Source of the DNA: Pedobacter sp. PF22-3
GTDB taxonomy: Bacteria; Bacteroidota; Bacteroidia; Sphingobacteriales; Sphingobacteriaceae
NCBI RefSeq assembly: GCF_026239555.1
Contig: NZ_JAPIVP010000005.1
Span: 267,528 to 331,527 of the forward strand
Direction: 5' to 3'
Length of the DNA: 64,000 nucleotides
A model generated the notes under the pieces. The model was not told the origin of the DNA. It worked only from the letters and a program-made list of their open reading frames with translations, and did not search any database. The translations under genes were made by a program, and so were the position numbers. Below are positions 24,778 to 33,765 of the stretch, one piece after another. Every line of letters begins with the position of its first letter. The first letter of the stretch is position 1.

Positions 24778-27700
24778 ATGAAAATGAGCTTTGGCATAAA
24801 AATTAGATTTCTATTGCTTGTTTTGGGCTGTTGCCTTATTGCAACTTCTATTTCTTTAAGCAGGTTTACCACTAAAAGTGAACTGTTAGAACACGATGCA
24901 GCGGAAATCCAACAGAACGTTTTGCTCAAAGAAAAAACCGTTCAAACATTTTTGGCCAATAAGCAGGAGGTGGCCAAAGCCAAACATTTTCATCTAAATC
25001 CTAAAGATGCCATCGATTTTATTACCTCCTATCGCGAGAGCAATGGGATAAACCTATTAACCTTTCAAAATAACCAGCTTAAGTTTTGGAGTACTTACAA
25101 GGTTTCTGAAATAGATCCGAGTACCATAAAGGAAGGTAGTTCTGTGCTGTTCTTTTATAACGGCTGGTACGAGGTAATTAAAAGTACACAGGGCAATTTC
25201 AGTCTTGTTTTCCTAATCTCCATTCAATCCCAATATCCTTTTAAAGAAACAAAGTACTTTAAGAATGATATTGATCCTATTTTATCCAAAACAAAAATAC
25301 TAACCTTTGCCTCTTTTACAGATAAAGACGTTTATGTTATAAAAAACCTCGAAAATAAGTTTTTATTCGGGCTAAAAGTAAAACCTGGGTATGCAGAAAC
25401 CCATTATTCGGGTACGCAGTTGTGGTTGTTTGTGGCTGGCATGTTGTGCATCTGCATGTTTTTTAACTCTTTAAGTTCGTTTATTGCCAGGCGCGGACAC
25501 ATTGCCTGGGGTACTTTTTTGCTGTTGTTTTTCTTTCTGGCGTTTAGGCTAACAGACTTGTACTATGGTTGGTTTAACCATAGGTTTAGCTTAGATCTGT
25601 TTGATCCGAGGATATATGCAGATAATTTTCTGATGCCTTCTTTAGGCGATTTTCTGTTAAACGTAATTGCACTTACCTGGTTACTCTTGTTTATGTATAA
25701 CCATAAGGAACAATATAAGTTTCCGGAATGGATTAAGCGGAGTAAAATAATCGGTATTGTTATTCAAGCTGGATTATTGGTGTTGATTGGTCGCATTGTT
25801 TGGGATACAGATGATATCTTTTTCGGATTGATCTTTAACTCAAAAATTAATTTTGATATCATTAATATCCTTAAGCTTAGCGGAACCAGTTGGGTAGGTA
25901 TTGTAATTTTATGTTTGGCCTGGTTCCAGATTTACCTGGTAACTGTCGTCTCTGCAACAGTAAGCAATCAATTAAATGTAAGCAATAAAGAGCGGGTAAT
26001 TATTTTCTTAATCGGTTTTGCAGGCGTTTTTGTATACAAATTGATGGTTGATTTTAATGCTTTTTTTATCGTTTTTGCACTGGTATTATTTATAGTAGGG
26101 AGGGCTGTTTATTTAAAAGAAAAGAATTTTTCAATCGGCATGTTCGCCATCGTATTTTTCTGTTTGGCTTTTAATACTTCTATTAAGTACACCAAGTATA
26201 AAGATATTAAAGAAAGAAGTTTGCGCGAACCTTTAGCAAGAAAAGTACAATCATCAGAAGATCCGAATGCGATTGTTGCCTTAGGTGCTTTAGGCGATGA
26301 AATTGTTAAAGATAGATTTCTGACAAGCTATTTTAGTCAAAACCGGAAAGGTAGTTATGCGGTGCTCAAAAACCATATCAAGGATTATTTGGATGGCTAT
26401 TTAAGCCGATACGATTATCAGATTTATCCCTATGATAATATGGGCGAAGCGATAGAAAATGCTGATACACCACCGATTAGTAAATATAAAAATCTGGTAG
26501 AAGCAGGCTCGGTTAAAATAGATGGATCTAACTTTTTTTATCAGGTAAACAATACATTCGGTTATCAGGATTACTTTGGGATCATTTCGGTGGTAGGCAA
26601 GGGCAGTATACTCGGTACATTGGTGCTCGAACTCCGTTCTAAGCCATATAATTATAACAATCGGCTACCCGATCTTCTGGGTGATCAGAAATTGATCAAA
26701 GACGAAGATTTTAAGGGTTATTCTATCGCTTTTTATAATAATAACGAACTGCTTAATCAGTCTGGAAATTATACCTATCCTTTAAATGGAAGCATGTTTA
26801 AAGGTAAAAAAGATGATTTCATAACCAGTAACGATGATGAACTTCATTATAGCCATTTAATTTACAAGCCTTCTAATAGTAAAATGGTTGTGATTAGTAA
26901 AGAAAAAGTAGGTTATATAGAGCGCCTGGCCGCGCTATCTTTTTTCTTTCTAATATTTATCATTTTCTCCCTATTGCTTTATGGTTTGATATGGTTGATC
27001 AAAAACCTTGATGATGATACCGTGGGCTGGTTCAGTATCAATAGGTCTTTAATGATCAATGCCAATAAGATTCTATATAAAACGAGGATTCAGGTATCTA
27101 TTGTATTAGTGGTAGTGGCCACGCTGGTTATTGTAGGTTGGGGAACTTATTATTATATGAACTACGAGTACCGCGGACAGCAAGATGCGATATTAAAAGA
27201 TAAAATAAGGAAAGTACAGCAGAATTTTGAAAAGCAGGTTTTCAGGAATGGCATTATTGAAAATGATGAGAATGCGGCAGCAGATTTTAACAATTTTGCC
27301 GATATCAATAATGCTGATTTAAATTTATATGACCTGAGTGGCAACCTGATCATGACGACCTATCCAAAGCTCTACAATTACAAAATTATAGGAAAAAAAA
27401 TGGGTCCCAAAGCTTTCTTTTCATTAGATGGCTTACACCGCTCAGAATATATCAACCTTAAAGAGAATATTGGGAGTTTAATTTATGCTGCTGCTTATGC
27501 CCCTATCAGAAATGCGCAGAACAAAACAATTGCTTATATTGGTTTGCCTAACTATTCTAACGAAGAGGAGTATAGCGATAAACTTGCACTTTTTGTAAGT
27601 AACCTGATAAATCTTTACGCACTGGTATTTGTGGCTGTAGGGGTATTGGCTGTATTTTTGGCCAATCAGATTACCAACCCCTTAACTTTTATTCAGGAAA

Positions 27701-28509
27701 GTATTAGTAAAACTAAAATAGGGCAAAAGAATGAACCTATTGTATGGCGTAGACATGATGAGATCGGCTCTTTAATCAGGGAATACAATCATATGATTGC
27801 TGCCCTGGAAGAGAGTGCAATAAAACTGGCCAGATCTGAACGGGAGAGCGCCTGGCGCGAAATGGCCAAACAAGTGGCTCACGAAATCAAGAATCCGCTA
27901 ACGCCTTTAAAGTTAGGCGTTCAGTTATTGGAAAAATCTTGGAAAGAGAAAGATCCTAATTTCGAACTGAAGTTTAATAAGTTCAGCAAATCATTTATCG
28001 AACAGATTGATAGTCTTTCGAAAATTGCTTCCGAGTTTTCTAATTTCGCCAAAATGCCCGATACCAATCTGGAACGACTTTCTTTACTTCCAATTATTGA
28101 GCAGGCAAGAGAAGTGTTTAAAAGCAGTGAAAATGTGACCATTGATGTACTGAACAAAAGTGAGAAGGAGATCACCATCCTGGCAGACCATGATCAGCTG
28201 TTAAGGACATTTAATAACCTGCTTAAAAATGCGATAGAAGCTATAGACGAGGAATCGTTATGTTGCATTACCATTATTGTGTATGCTGATGTGAAGAGTG
28301 CATATATAGAAATAAAAGATAATGGAAAAGGTATACCGCCTGCACTGCAAGACAAAATATTCGTGCCTAATTTCACTACAAAAACATCAGGTACAGGTTT
28401 AGGTTTAGCTTTTGTTAAGCAGGCTGTAGAAAATGCTGGGGGGGCAGTTAAATTTACCTCAATAAGCGGTTTGGGAACAACGTTCTACCTGAACTTTCCG
28501 CTTGCTTAA
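24778..28509 (+). CDS. Very large NtrY-like orphan sensor histidine kinase
   Basis: Polytopic inner-membrane kinase of 1243 residues. After an N-terminal helix (about 9-27) and a first extracytoplasmic region come several membrane helices (about 215-470), a second extracytoplasmic region, a helix pair near 720-745 and 771-793, a third sensor region with a Cache-like look (about 800-935), and a last helix near 940-965. A HAMP domain follows, then HisKA with His1035 in QVAHEIKNPLTPLKLGV, an NtrY-type H box, and an ATPase domain ending GTGLGLAFVKQAVENAGG. No response regulator is adjacent, so it is an orphan. Bacteroidota commonly carry such kinases of unknown signal. Most of the protein is sensor. 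Confidence 0.93.
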   Translation: MKMSFGIKIRFLLLVLGCCLIATSISLSRFTTKSELLEHDAAEIQQNVLLKEKTVQTFLANKQEVAKAKHFHLNPKDAIDFITSYRESNGINLLTFQNNQLKFWSTYKVSEIDPSTIKEGSSVLFFYNGWYEVIKSTQGNFSLVFLISIQSQYPFKETKYFKNDIDPILSKTKILTFASFTDKDVYVIKNLENKFLFGLKVKPGYAETHYSGTQLWLFVAGMLCICMFFNSLSSFIARRGHIAWGTFLLLFFFLAFRLTDLYYGWFNHRFSLDLFDPRIYADNFLMPSLGDFLLNVIALTWLLLFMYNHKEQYKFPEWIKRSKIIGIVIQAGLLVLIGRIVWDTDDIFFGLIFNSKINFDIINILKLSGTSWVGIVILCLAWFQIYLVTVVSATVSNQLNVSNKERVIIFLIGFAGVFVYKLMVDFNAFFIVFALVLFIVGRAVYLKEKNFSIGMFAIVFFCLAFNTSIKYTKYKDIKERSLREPLARKVQSSEDPNAIVALGALGDEIVKDRFLTSYFSQNRKGSYAVLKNHIKDYLDGYLSRYDYQIYPYDNMGEAIENADTPPISKYKNLVEAGSVKIDGSNFFYQVNNTFGYQDYFGIISVVGKGSILGTLVLELRSKPYNYNNRLPDLLGDQKLIKDEDFKGYSIAFYNNNELLNQSGNYTYPLNGSMFKGKKDDFITSNDDELHYSHLIYKPSNSKMVVISKEKVGYIERLAALSFFFLIFIIFSLLLYGLIWLIKNLDDDTVGWFSINRSLMINANKILYKTRIQVSIVLVVVATLVIVGWGTYYYMNYEYRGQQDAILKDKIRKVQQNFEKQVFRNGIIENDENAAADFNNFADINNADLNLYDLSGNLIMTTYPKLYNYKIIGKKMGPKAFFSLDGLHRSEYINLKENIGSLIYAAAYAPIRNAQNKTIAYIGLPNYSNEEEYSDKLALFVSNLINLYALVFVAVGVLAVFLANQITNPLTFIQESISKTKIGQKNEPIVWRRHDEIGSLIREYNHMIAALEESAIKLARSERESAWREMAKQVAHEIKNPLTPLKLGVQLLEKSWKEKDPNFELKFNKFSKSFIEQIDSLSKIASEFSNFAKMPDTNLERLSLLPIIEQAREVFKSSENVTIDVLNKSEKEITILADHDQLLRTFNNLLKNAIEAIDEESLCCITIIVYADVKSAYIEIKDNGKGIPPALQDKIFVPNFTTKTSGTGLGLAFVKQAVENAGGAVKFTSISGLGTTFYLNFPLA

Positions 28510-28551
28510 AATTAAAAATAAGGGTTAGATGGGTTAATCAGATGATGGGCA

Positions 28552-29454
28552 TTACCTCAACTCCACTTGTGCCTTGCCCATGGTATTGCCATCAGCATAT
28601 AAAATTACGGTATATATGCCCTTTATAAATGGCTTAGGGTTTACCCAATCGATAACATAGGTGCTGTCATCATTATTGTAATCAATAAAAATAGAATGGC
28701 TGAACTGCATATCCTGTCCGTCAGCCTCGAAATGGTTTCCCTCATTAGCAAGCAGGTTTCCCGCCGGATCGAATACCCGAAGATAAATGTTATGATGTCC
28801 TTTTTCTGCTAACTGATTTGGCACAATGTTAAACCGTACGCTTAACTTTTCGGCAGTTGATGATTTCGTTACTTCGACTTTTTTGCCGCTTGATTTTGTT
28901 CTGAAAGCAATAATTTCTGCCGATTGCAGCTTTAAGGCTGCGGCCGTTTTCACTTTCGCGTTTAAATTGGAGTTTTCGCTCTCCAAATTCGAGGCCTTAT
29001 TAGTTATATTTCTAAGTGTATTCTGTAAACTATCGCGGCTGTTTTTTAGAAAAATATTGTCTTTCTGTAGTTGAATAATCTGATCATTGTAGTTTTTTAC
29101 AAATGTTTTCAGTTCATTGATCTTTGCATTGGCTTTATCGATTTCGGCCTGGGTAATCTGGTTTTTCTCTAAAGCCTGCTTTAGCTCTTCGATTTTTGTA
29201 CGGGCAACCTTCTGTTCTTCAACAAGTTTCTCATTTAAATCCAGGTTCAGTGCATTGACCTTATCCAGTTCAACCTCAATCTTTTCTACTTCAAGCCGTA
29301 GTTTATCTTTCTCCGCACTAACGGTAACAGATCTGTCGCTTTGCTTTCGATCTTTAAAAATCAAATAGGCATTTGTGCCAATCAAAGCGGCAATAACGAT
29401 GACCAGGAAGTAAATTTTGTTTCTATCACCCTTATTAATCTTTTGTGGTTCCAT
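28552..29454 (-). CDS. Membrane-anchored coiled-coil protein of unknown function
   Basis: Protein of 300 residues. A single membrane helix (about 12-31, IYFLVIVIAALIGTNAYLIF) is followed by a long heptad-rich coiled coil from about 40 to 170, with many Leu, Lys, Glu and Gln residues, and then a compact beta-rich C-terminal domain of about 125 residues (SVRFNIVPNQLAEKGHHNIY, YVIDWVNPKPFIKGIYTVIL). The topology is that of a periplasmic rod with a terminal sandwich domain. I do not recognise a named family with certainty. It is convergent with the giant kinase, 42 bp apart. Function is not proposed beyond envelope location. Confidence 0.85.
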   Translation of the reverse strand: MEPQKINKGDRNKIYFLVIVIAALIGTNAYLIFKDRKQSDRSVTVSAEKDKLRLEVEKIEVELDKVNALNLDLNEKLVEEQKVARTKIEELKQALEKNQITQAEIDKANAKINELKTFVKNYNDQIIQLQKDNIFLKNSRDSLQNTLRNITNKASNLESENSNLNAKVKTAAALKLQSAEIIAFRTKSSGKKVEVTKSSTAEKLSVRFNIVPNQLAEKGHHNIYLRVFDPAGNLLANEGNHFEADGQDMQFSHSIFIDYNNDDSTYVIDWVNPKPFIKGIYTVILYADGNTMGKAQVELR

Positions 29455-29659
29455 TTAATAACAATGTATCTTCTATAAATTAATATACTTTTGTTCTCCA
29501 TAGGTAAATGGGGTACACAATTAATTTTAGCAGGGCGTAAATTAAATTTTTTAATAAACTTATAAGAGTTTTTAAAAAAAATCGTTTACTTGCTGATGTT
29601 CGATTTGTATTCAAATCTACACAAACACACAACCTGAATAAAAAATAAGACAAGAAATA

Positions 29660-31204
29660 ATGCTTAAAAACTTCCTATACGCACTTTTATTGCTAACTGT
29701 AGTACCTTATATATTAAATGCACAACCTTTATCAAAAATTGCACCAAAAAGGGAGTTTAGAGGTGTTTGGGTAGCTACTGTTACCAATATAGATTGGCCA
29801 TCAAGGCCGGGTTTAAGCATTGATCAGCAAAAGCAAGAGTTGATCGGTATTTTAGAAAGGCATAAAAGCCAGGGCATGAATGCCATTATTTTGCAGGTTA
29901 GGCCTGCAGCCGATGCATTTTACGCAAAATCCAGAGAGCCATGGAGCCAATGGTTAATGGGCAGGCAGGGTTTGGCGCCGGCACCTGGCTACGATCCTCT
30001 GGCTTTTGCCATCAAAGAAGCCCATTTCAGGGGAATGGAACTACATGCCTGGTTTAACCCATATAGAGCCAGCATGAGCAGTTCGACCGTATTAAGCGAA
30101 AACCATGCTTATCGTAAACATCCTGATTGGTTTTTTACCTATGGTGGTAAAAAGCAGTTTGATCCGGGCATTCCCGAGGTTAGGGAATATATCGTTCAGG
30201 TAATTTTAGATGTGGTAAAAGGCTATGATGTTGATGGAATCCACTTCGACGATTATTTTTATCCTTATAAATTAGAAGGGCAAACCATTAATGATAATAA
30301 TACTTTTAGCAAATACCCTAATAATTTTTCAGACATAAGAGATTGGAGGCGCAATAATGTCGATCTGCTTATCAAGCAGCTTGACGATAGCATTCACCAC
30401 TATAAAAAATGGGTTAAATTTGGTATCAGTCCTTTTGGTATCTGGAAAAATAAAAATGAAGATCCTGAAGGTTCTGCAACCAGTGGGCTATCTAATTATG
30501 CAGAACTTTTTGCCGATAGCCGTAAATGGGTTAGAGAAGGCTGGGTAGATTATATTAACCCCCAGATTTATTTTACGTTTACCAGAAGAGTAGCGCCATA
30601 TGGTGTTTTGGTTGATTGGTGGAGCAATAATAACTTTGGCAGACATGTTTACATCGGGCAGGGTGCCTACCTGGTAAACTCGAGGGCTGAAGCCGCCTGG
30701 AAAAACCTGAGCGAGATACCCAAACAGATTAGATACCTCAGAGATAACAACAGGATTCAGGGCAGTGTGTTTTTTAGTTCCAAATCATTAAGTACGGTTG
30801 CTAAAGCAGTTGGCGATTCGTTAAAAAACGATCTTTACAAATACCCTGCTTTGCCACCACAGATGCCATGGCTGGATGAAGTACCGCCTAATGAGCCTCA
30901 GGCATTAACAGCTGATGCATTAAAAGATGGCGTACATTTAAAATGGCAGCTTCCATTGAAGGCTAAGGATGGAGAAACAGCTTCAGGATTTGTAGTTTAC
31001 AGATTTAATGAAGGAGATAAAATTTCGATACTTGACCCAAAGAACATTGTGAAGATAAGCTTTGAAGATTATCTCTCATTCATTGATACCAGTGTAGAAA
31101 GTGGAAAACGGTACAGCTATCTTGTAACGGCATTGGATCGGTTAAAAAATGAAAGTGAGCCTAGTGGGCCGGTTGGTGTTGAAGTTCCTTTAGCAAAGGA
31201 ATAA
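29660..31204 (+). CDS. GHL10 (DUF187) family glycoside hydrolase with C-terminal FN3-like domain
   Basis: Exported enzyme of 514 residues. A signal peptide ends at ILNAQ (about residue 22). Residues 33-390 form the GHL10 TIM barrel: KREFRGVWVATVTNIDWPS, GMNAIILQVRPAADAFY, GMELHAWFNPYRASM, YDVDGIHFDDYFYPY and VDYINPQIYFTF are hallmark strands with acidic residues suited to glycan hydrolysis. A fibronectin III-like domain fills about 405-510. E. coli DigH (YddW), a member of this family, is reported to cleave denuded peptidoglycan strands. The neighbouring amino-sugar genes fit that substrate class. It is convergent with the LacI gene, 5 bp apart. The exact bond cleaved here is not known. Confidence 0.9.
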   Translation: MLKNFLYALLLLTVVPYILNAQPLSKIAPKREFRGVWVATVTNIDWPSRPGLSIDQQKQELIGILERHKSQGMNAIILQVRPAADAFYAKSREPWSQWLMGRQGLAPAPGYDPLAFAIKEAHFRGMELHAWFNPYRASMSSSTVLSENHAYRKHPDWFFTYGGKKQFDPGIPEVREYIVQVILDVVKGYDVDGIHFDDYFYPYKLEGQTINDNNTFSKYPNNFSDIRDWRRNNVDLLIKQLDDSIHHYKKWVKFGISPFGIWKNKNEDPEGSATSGLSNYAELFADSRKWVREGWVDYINPQIYFTFTRRVAPYGVLVDWWSNNNFGRHVYIGQGAYLVNSRAEAAWKNLSEIPKQIRYLRDNNRIQGSVFFSSKSLSTVAKAVGDSLKNDLYKYPALPPQMPWLDEVPPNEPQALTADALKDGVHLKWQLPLKAKDGETASGFVVYRFNEGDKISILDPKNIVKISFEDYLSFIDTSVESGKRYSYLVTALDRLKNESEPSGPVGVEVPLAKE

Positions 31205-31209
31205 AGATT

Positions 31210-32229
31210 TCAACTGCTTTTATTTGTCGAATCTCTTTCTACGACCCCCGGATCAAGTACAATGTGTTCCATGTTGGCGTATGGGCTTTCCTGATTAATC
31301 ATTTTCAAGAACATTTTAGCGCACTCTTGTCCCATTTGTGAGGCATGCTGATCAATAGTGGAAAGGTTGGGCGTAATGTATGCAGAGAAGGCTTCGTTCG
31401 CAAAACCAATTACACCTATTTTAGGTGGTGTTTCGTTTATTTCTTTTAACTTTTTAATTACGCCTAATGCTGTAAAATCATCGCCGGCAATAATTGCATC
31501 AGGTTTATTACTGCTGCGCATTAATTTGCCTGCACCAAATCGGCCATCTTTAATGGATAAACCGCCAAAAATTAGATGGTCTTCTATTATCGGAAGGCCA
31601 TGATCTGCTAAAGCTGCTTTGTATCCTTCTAGCCGATCGTTAAATATTTTAATCTGGTGAACCGTGGTTACAAATGCAATTTTTTGGTAACCCTGATCGA
31701 TCAAGTGTTTTGTTGCAATATAACCGGCCTTAAAATCATCGAGTGTAATGGTCGGGACTTTTAAATCTGTATTTACACGGTCAAATAATATCAGGGGCTT
31801 ATTTTGCTTAATAATTTCTGAAAAATGCGAAATGTCTTTTGTTTCTAAAGACATTGAAGCCATGATGCCATCTACCTGTGCTTCCAATAAGGTTCTTACA
31901 CCATTAATTTCATTCTCAACTGATTCATTGGATTGATAAATAATCACTCGGTAACCGCTATCTTTCAGGCCATCTTCTATACAATGGATAATAGATGCAA
32001 AAAAATGTGCCTGTACGCTGGGCACAATTACGCCAATGATATGGGTTTTTCCAGATTTTAATGCTGACGCAAGTTTATTTGGGCTATAATTTAATTTTTT
32101 AGCCATTTCAACAACAGCCTTTCTAGTCGTATCGCTTATTGCCGGAAAGCCACTGAGTGCCCTGGAAACAGTTGATACTGTAATGTCGAGCGCCTTGGCA
32201 ATGTCGTATATGGTAGTTTTCTTTTTCAA
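31210..32229 (-). CDS. LacI-family transcriptional regulator
   Basis: DNA-binding repressor of 339 residues. The N-terminal helix-turn-helix and hinge are clear: TTIYDIAKALDITVSTVSRA, then LNYSPNKLASALKSGKTHII. The remaining 275 residues are a periplasmic-binding-protein-like sugar sensor domain (GVIVPSVQAHFFASIIHCIE and following). The frame begins with TTG at 32229; there is no in-frame ATG upstream before a stop and the N-terminus fits the family, so TTG is likely the true start. It is the upstream neighbour of the GHL10 gene and follows the NagX-like gene on the same strand, so it probably controls this amino-sugar set. The effector is unknown. Confidence 0.95.
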   Translation of the reverse strand: MKKKTTIYDIAKALDITVSTVSRALSGFPAISDTTRKAVVEMAKKLNYSPNKLASALKSGKTHIIGVIVPSVQAHFFASIIHCIEDGLKDSGYRVIIYQSNESVENEINGVRTLLEAQVDGIMASMSLETKDISHFSEIIKQNKPLILFDRVNTDLKVPTITLDDFKAGYIATKHLIDQGYQKIAFVTTVHQIKIFNDRLEGYKAALADHGLPIIEDHLIFGGLSIKDGRFGAGKLMRSSNKPDAIIAGDDFTALGVIKKLKEINETPPKIGVIGFANEAFSAYITPNLSTIDQHASQMGQECAKMFLKMINQESPYANMEHIVLDPGVVERDSTNKSS

Positions 32230-32268
32230 TTGAATTGGAGAGTGACAATCAATTATAGCGTTTTTTTA

Positions 32269-33429
32269 CTAAACCTTAATGATAATGTTTTTTTTGTACA
32301 TAAAATATAATAATACATAAAAACCAAGTACATAGGTGATGGCCCAAACCAGTGATGCATTTATTGGACTAAAAAAGGGCGTATAACAGGTTTCATAGAA
32401 GAGAACCAGGAGTCCTGTTTTGGTGCCGTCTGCTTTGGTAACCTGAATGAGGTTTAACACTCTTGGCATTAACCCTGCCAGAAAGAAAACTGTAATGGCA
32501 TTTACACCATATACAACAAAAGGAGTGGTAAATTTTTTGTAGCCCTGCACATCAATGATCCAGTAGCAGAGTGCTAATCCGATAGCCGCCAGGCCACCTG
32601 CATATAACACATAGGAGCTGGTCCATAAGGATTTGTTAATCGGGAACTGCAGGTCCCAGAGTAAGCCTAAAATAACTGCTGAAATGCCTGTGGTAAATAA
32701 CCACGCTACCTTGGTCGGGTTGTCTACATCTTTTCTGCGCATCCAAACGCCAACCAGGATGCCAAATAAACAGGTCCCAATTGCTGGTAATGTGCTTAAA
32801 ACGCCTTCAGGGTCCCAGGTTTTTGATGAAGCCCAGGTATGTGCTTCTGTTAAAATGCCGCGATCTATCCAGGCCGCTAAATTGGTTTCCTTTTCCATAT
32901 TGGGATATCCAACTCCGGGAACCGGGACAAAGCTCATTAGTGCCCAGTAAACGGCGAGTATTACAATTAATGTTTTAAATATGGTTTTGTTAGAAAACTT
33001 AACGAAAATGATGCTGCTAATGATGAAAACGATACCTATTCTTTGTAAAACGCCTAATAACCTTACAGTTTGAAAAGCTTCTATAATGGTGCTATCAGTT
33101 GTTAATGCACTGATTATTTTCCCAAAAATAGCCAGAAAGAAGCCCAGTAAATAAAGTATAATGCCACGTTTAATGGCTTTAATGATTGTTTTTTGATGTG
33201 TAGAGGGATCTGCTTTACTGCTACTCATCGCAAAAGCTATAGAAACGCCAACAATCCATAAAAAGAATGGAAAAATCAAGTCGGTAGGCGTGCAGCCGTT
33301 CCATTCTGCATGCTCCAAAGGTGCATAAATATGCCCCCAATCGCCGGGATTATTTACTAAGATCATCGCTGCTACGGTTAATCCTCTAAAAAAATCCAGA
33401 GATAGCAAGCGTTGTTTAGGTTCGGTCAT
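32269..33429 (-). CDS. NagX-like membrane acyltransferase (DUF5009/COG4299)
   Basis: Inner-membrane protein of 386 residues with about ten hydrophobic helices. It opens RLLSLDFFRGLTVAAMILVN, followed by WGHIYAPLEHAEWNGCTPTD and LIFPFFLWIVGVSIAFAM, the conserved head of the COG4299 family related to heparan-alpha-glucosaminide N-acetyltransferase. In bacterial GlcNAc loci the family is called NagX and is thought to act on amino sugars at the membrane. I chose the ATG at 33429; a TTG eight codons upstream is in frame. It lies between the LacI regulator and the NagB fusion on the same strand. An acetyl-transfer role is inferred from the family. Confidence 0.88.
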   Translation of the reverse strand: MTEPKQRLLSLDFFRGLTVAAMILVNNPGDWGHIYAPLEHAEWNGCTPTDLIFPFFLWIVGVSIAFAMSSSKADPSTHQKTIIKAIKRGIILYLLGFFLAIFGKIISALTTDSTIIEAFQTVRLLGVLQRIGIVFIISSIIFVKFSNKTIFKTLIVILAVYWALMSFVPVPGVGYPNMEKETNLAAWIDRGILTEAHTWASSKTWDPEGVLSTLPAIGTCLFGILVGVWMRRKDVDNPTKVAWLFTTGISAVILGLLWDLQFPINKSLWTSSYVLYAGGLAAIGLALCYWIIDVQGYKKFTTPFVVYGVNAITVFFLAGLMPRVLNLIQVTKADGTKTGLLVLFYETCYTPFFSPINASLVWAITYVLGFYVLLYFMYKKNIIIKV

Positions 33430-33515
33430 GATGAGCTGGTTTGGGTTGAGCAAACTAATTTAGACTATTGTTTTTAGAATGAGAAATTACTTACGAAGTT
33501 TGGAGAAAATGATTT

Positions 33516-33713
33516 GTCATCCTGAACAACGTGAAGGATCTTTTACCAGGTTGGTTTTATATGGTAGTGGTTCTTCGTTAATAGATGCTTCGCTGCGCTC
33601 AGCATGACAGTTTTGGGGGAGATATTTATTTTTTGCCACGGAAGCTCAGAAACACGGAACTACGGAAGTCTATGGAAACTGGCCTTTAAGACTGCGGAGG
33701 ATACTTCGGGAAG
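33516..33713. repeat. Dispersed repeats in the 312-bp gap between the NagX-like and nagB genes
   Basis: GTCATCCTGAACAACGTGAA at 33516-33535 and the mirrored GCTTCGCTGCGCTCAGCATG end at 33587-33606 frame one element of the same family as 12911 and 58382. Downstream, 33637-33713 holds CCACGGAAGCTCAGAAACAC and a degraded copy of the ACTTCGGAAG arm seen at 17901-17942. I see no gene here. Confidence 0.6.
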
Positions 33714-33750
33714 GCAAAAAAATCCTGCTTTGCGCTAACAAAGCAGGATT
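33714..33750 (-). terminator. Rho-independent terminator after the nagB fusion gene
   Basis: A perfect 12-bp stem (33721-33732 with 33739-33750) with a six-base loop is followed on the minus strand by a run of T residues. It lies 15 bp after the nagB stop. Confidence 0.9.
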
Positions 33751-33765
33751 CGAGTATATTTTAAG

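Noticed and set aside
29576..29590. Second LacI-type operator before the GHL10 gene (AAATCGTTTACTT)
   Set aside because: Only one half-site (CGTTTAC) is good; the other arm does not match, so it is not called.
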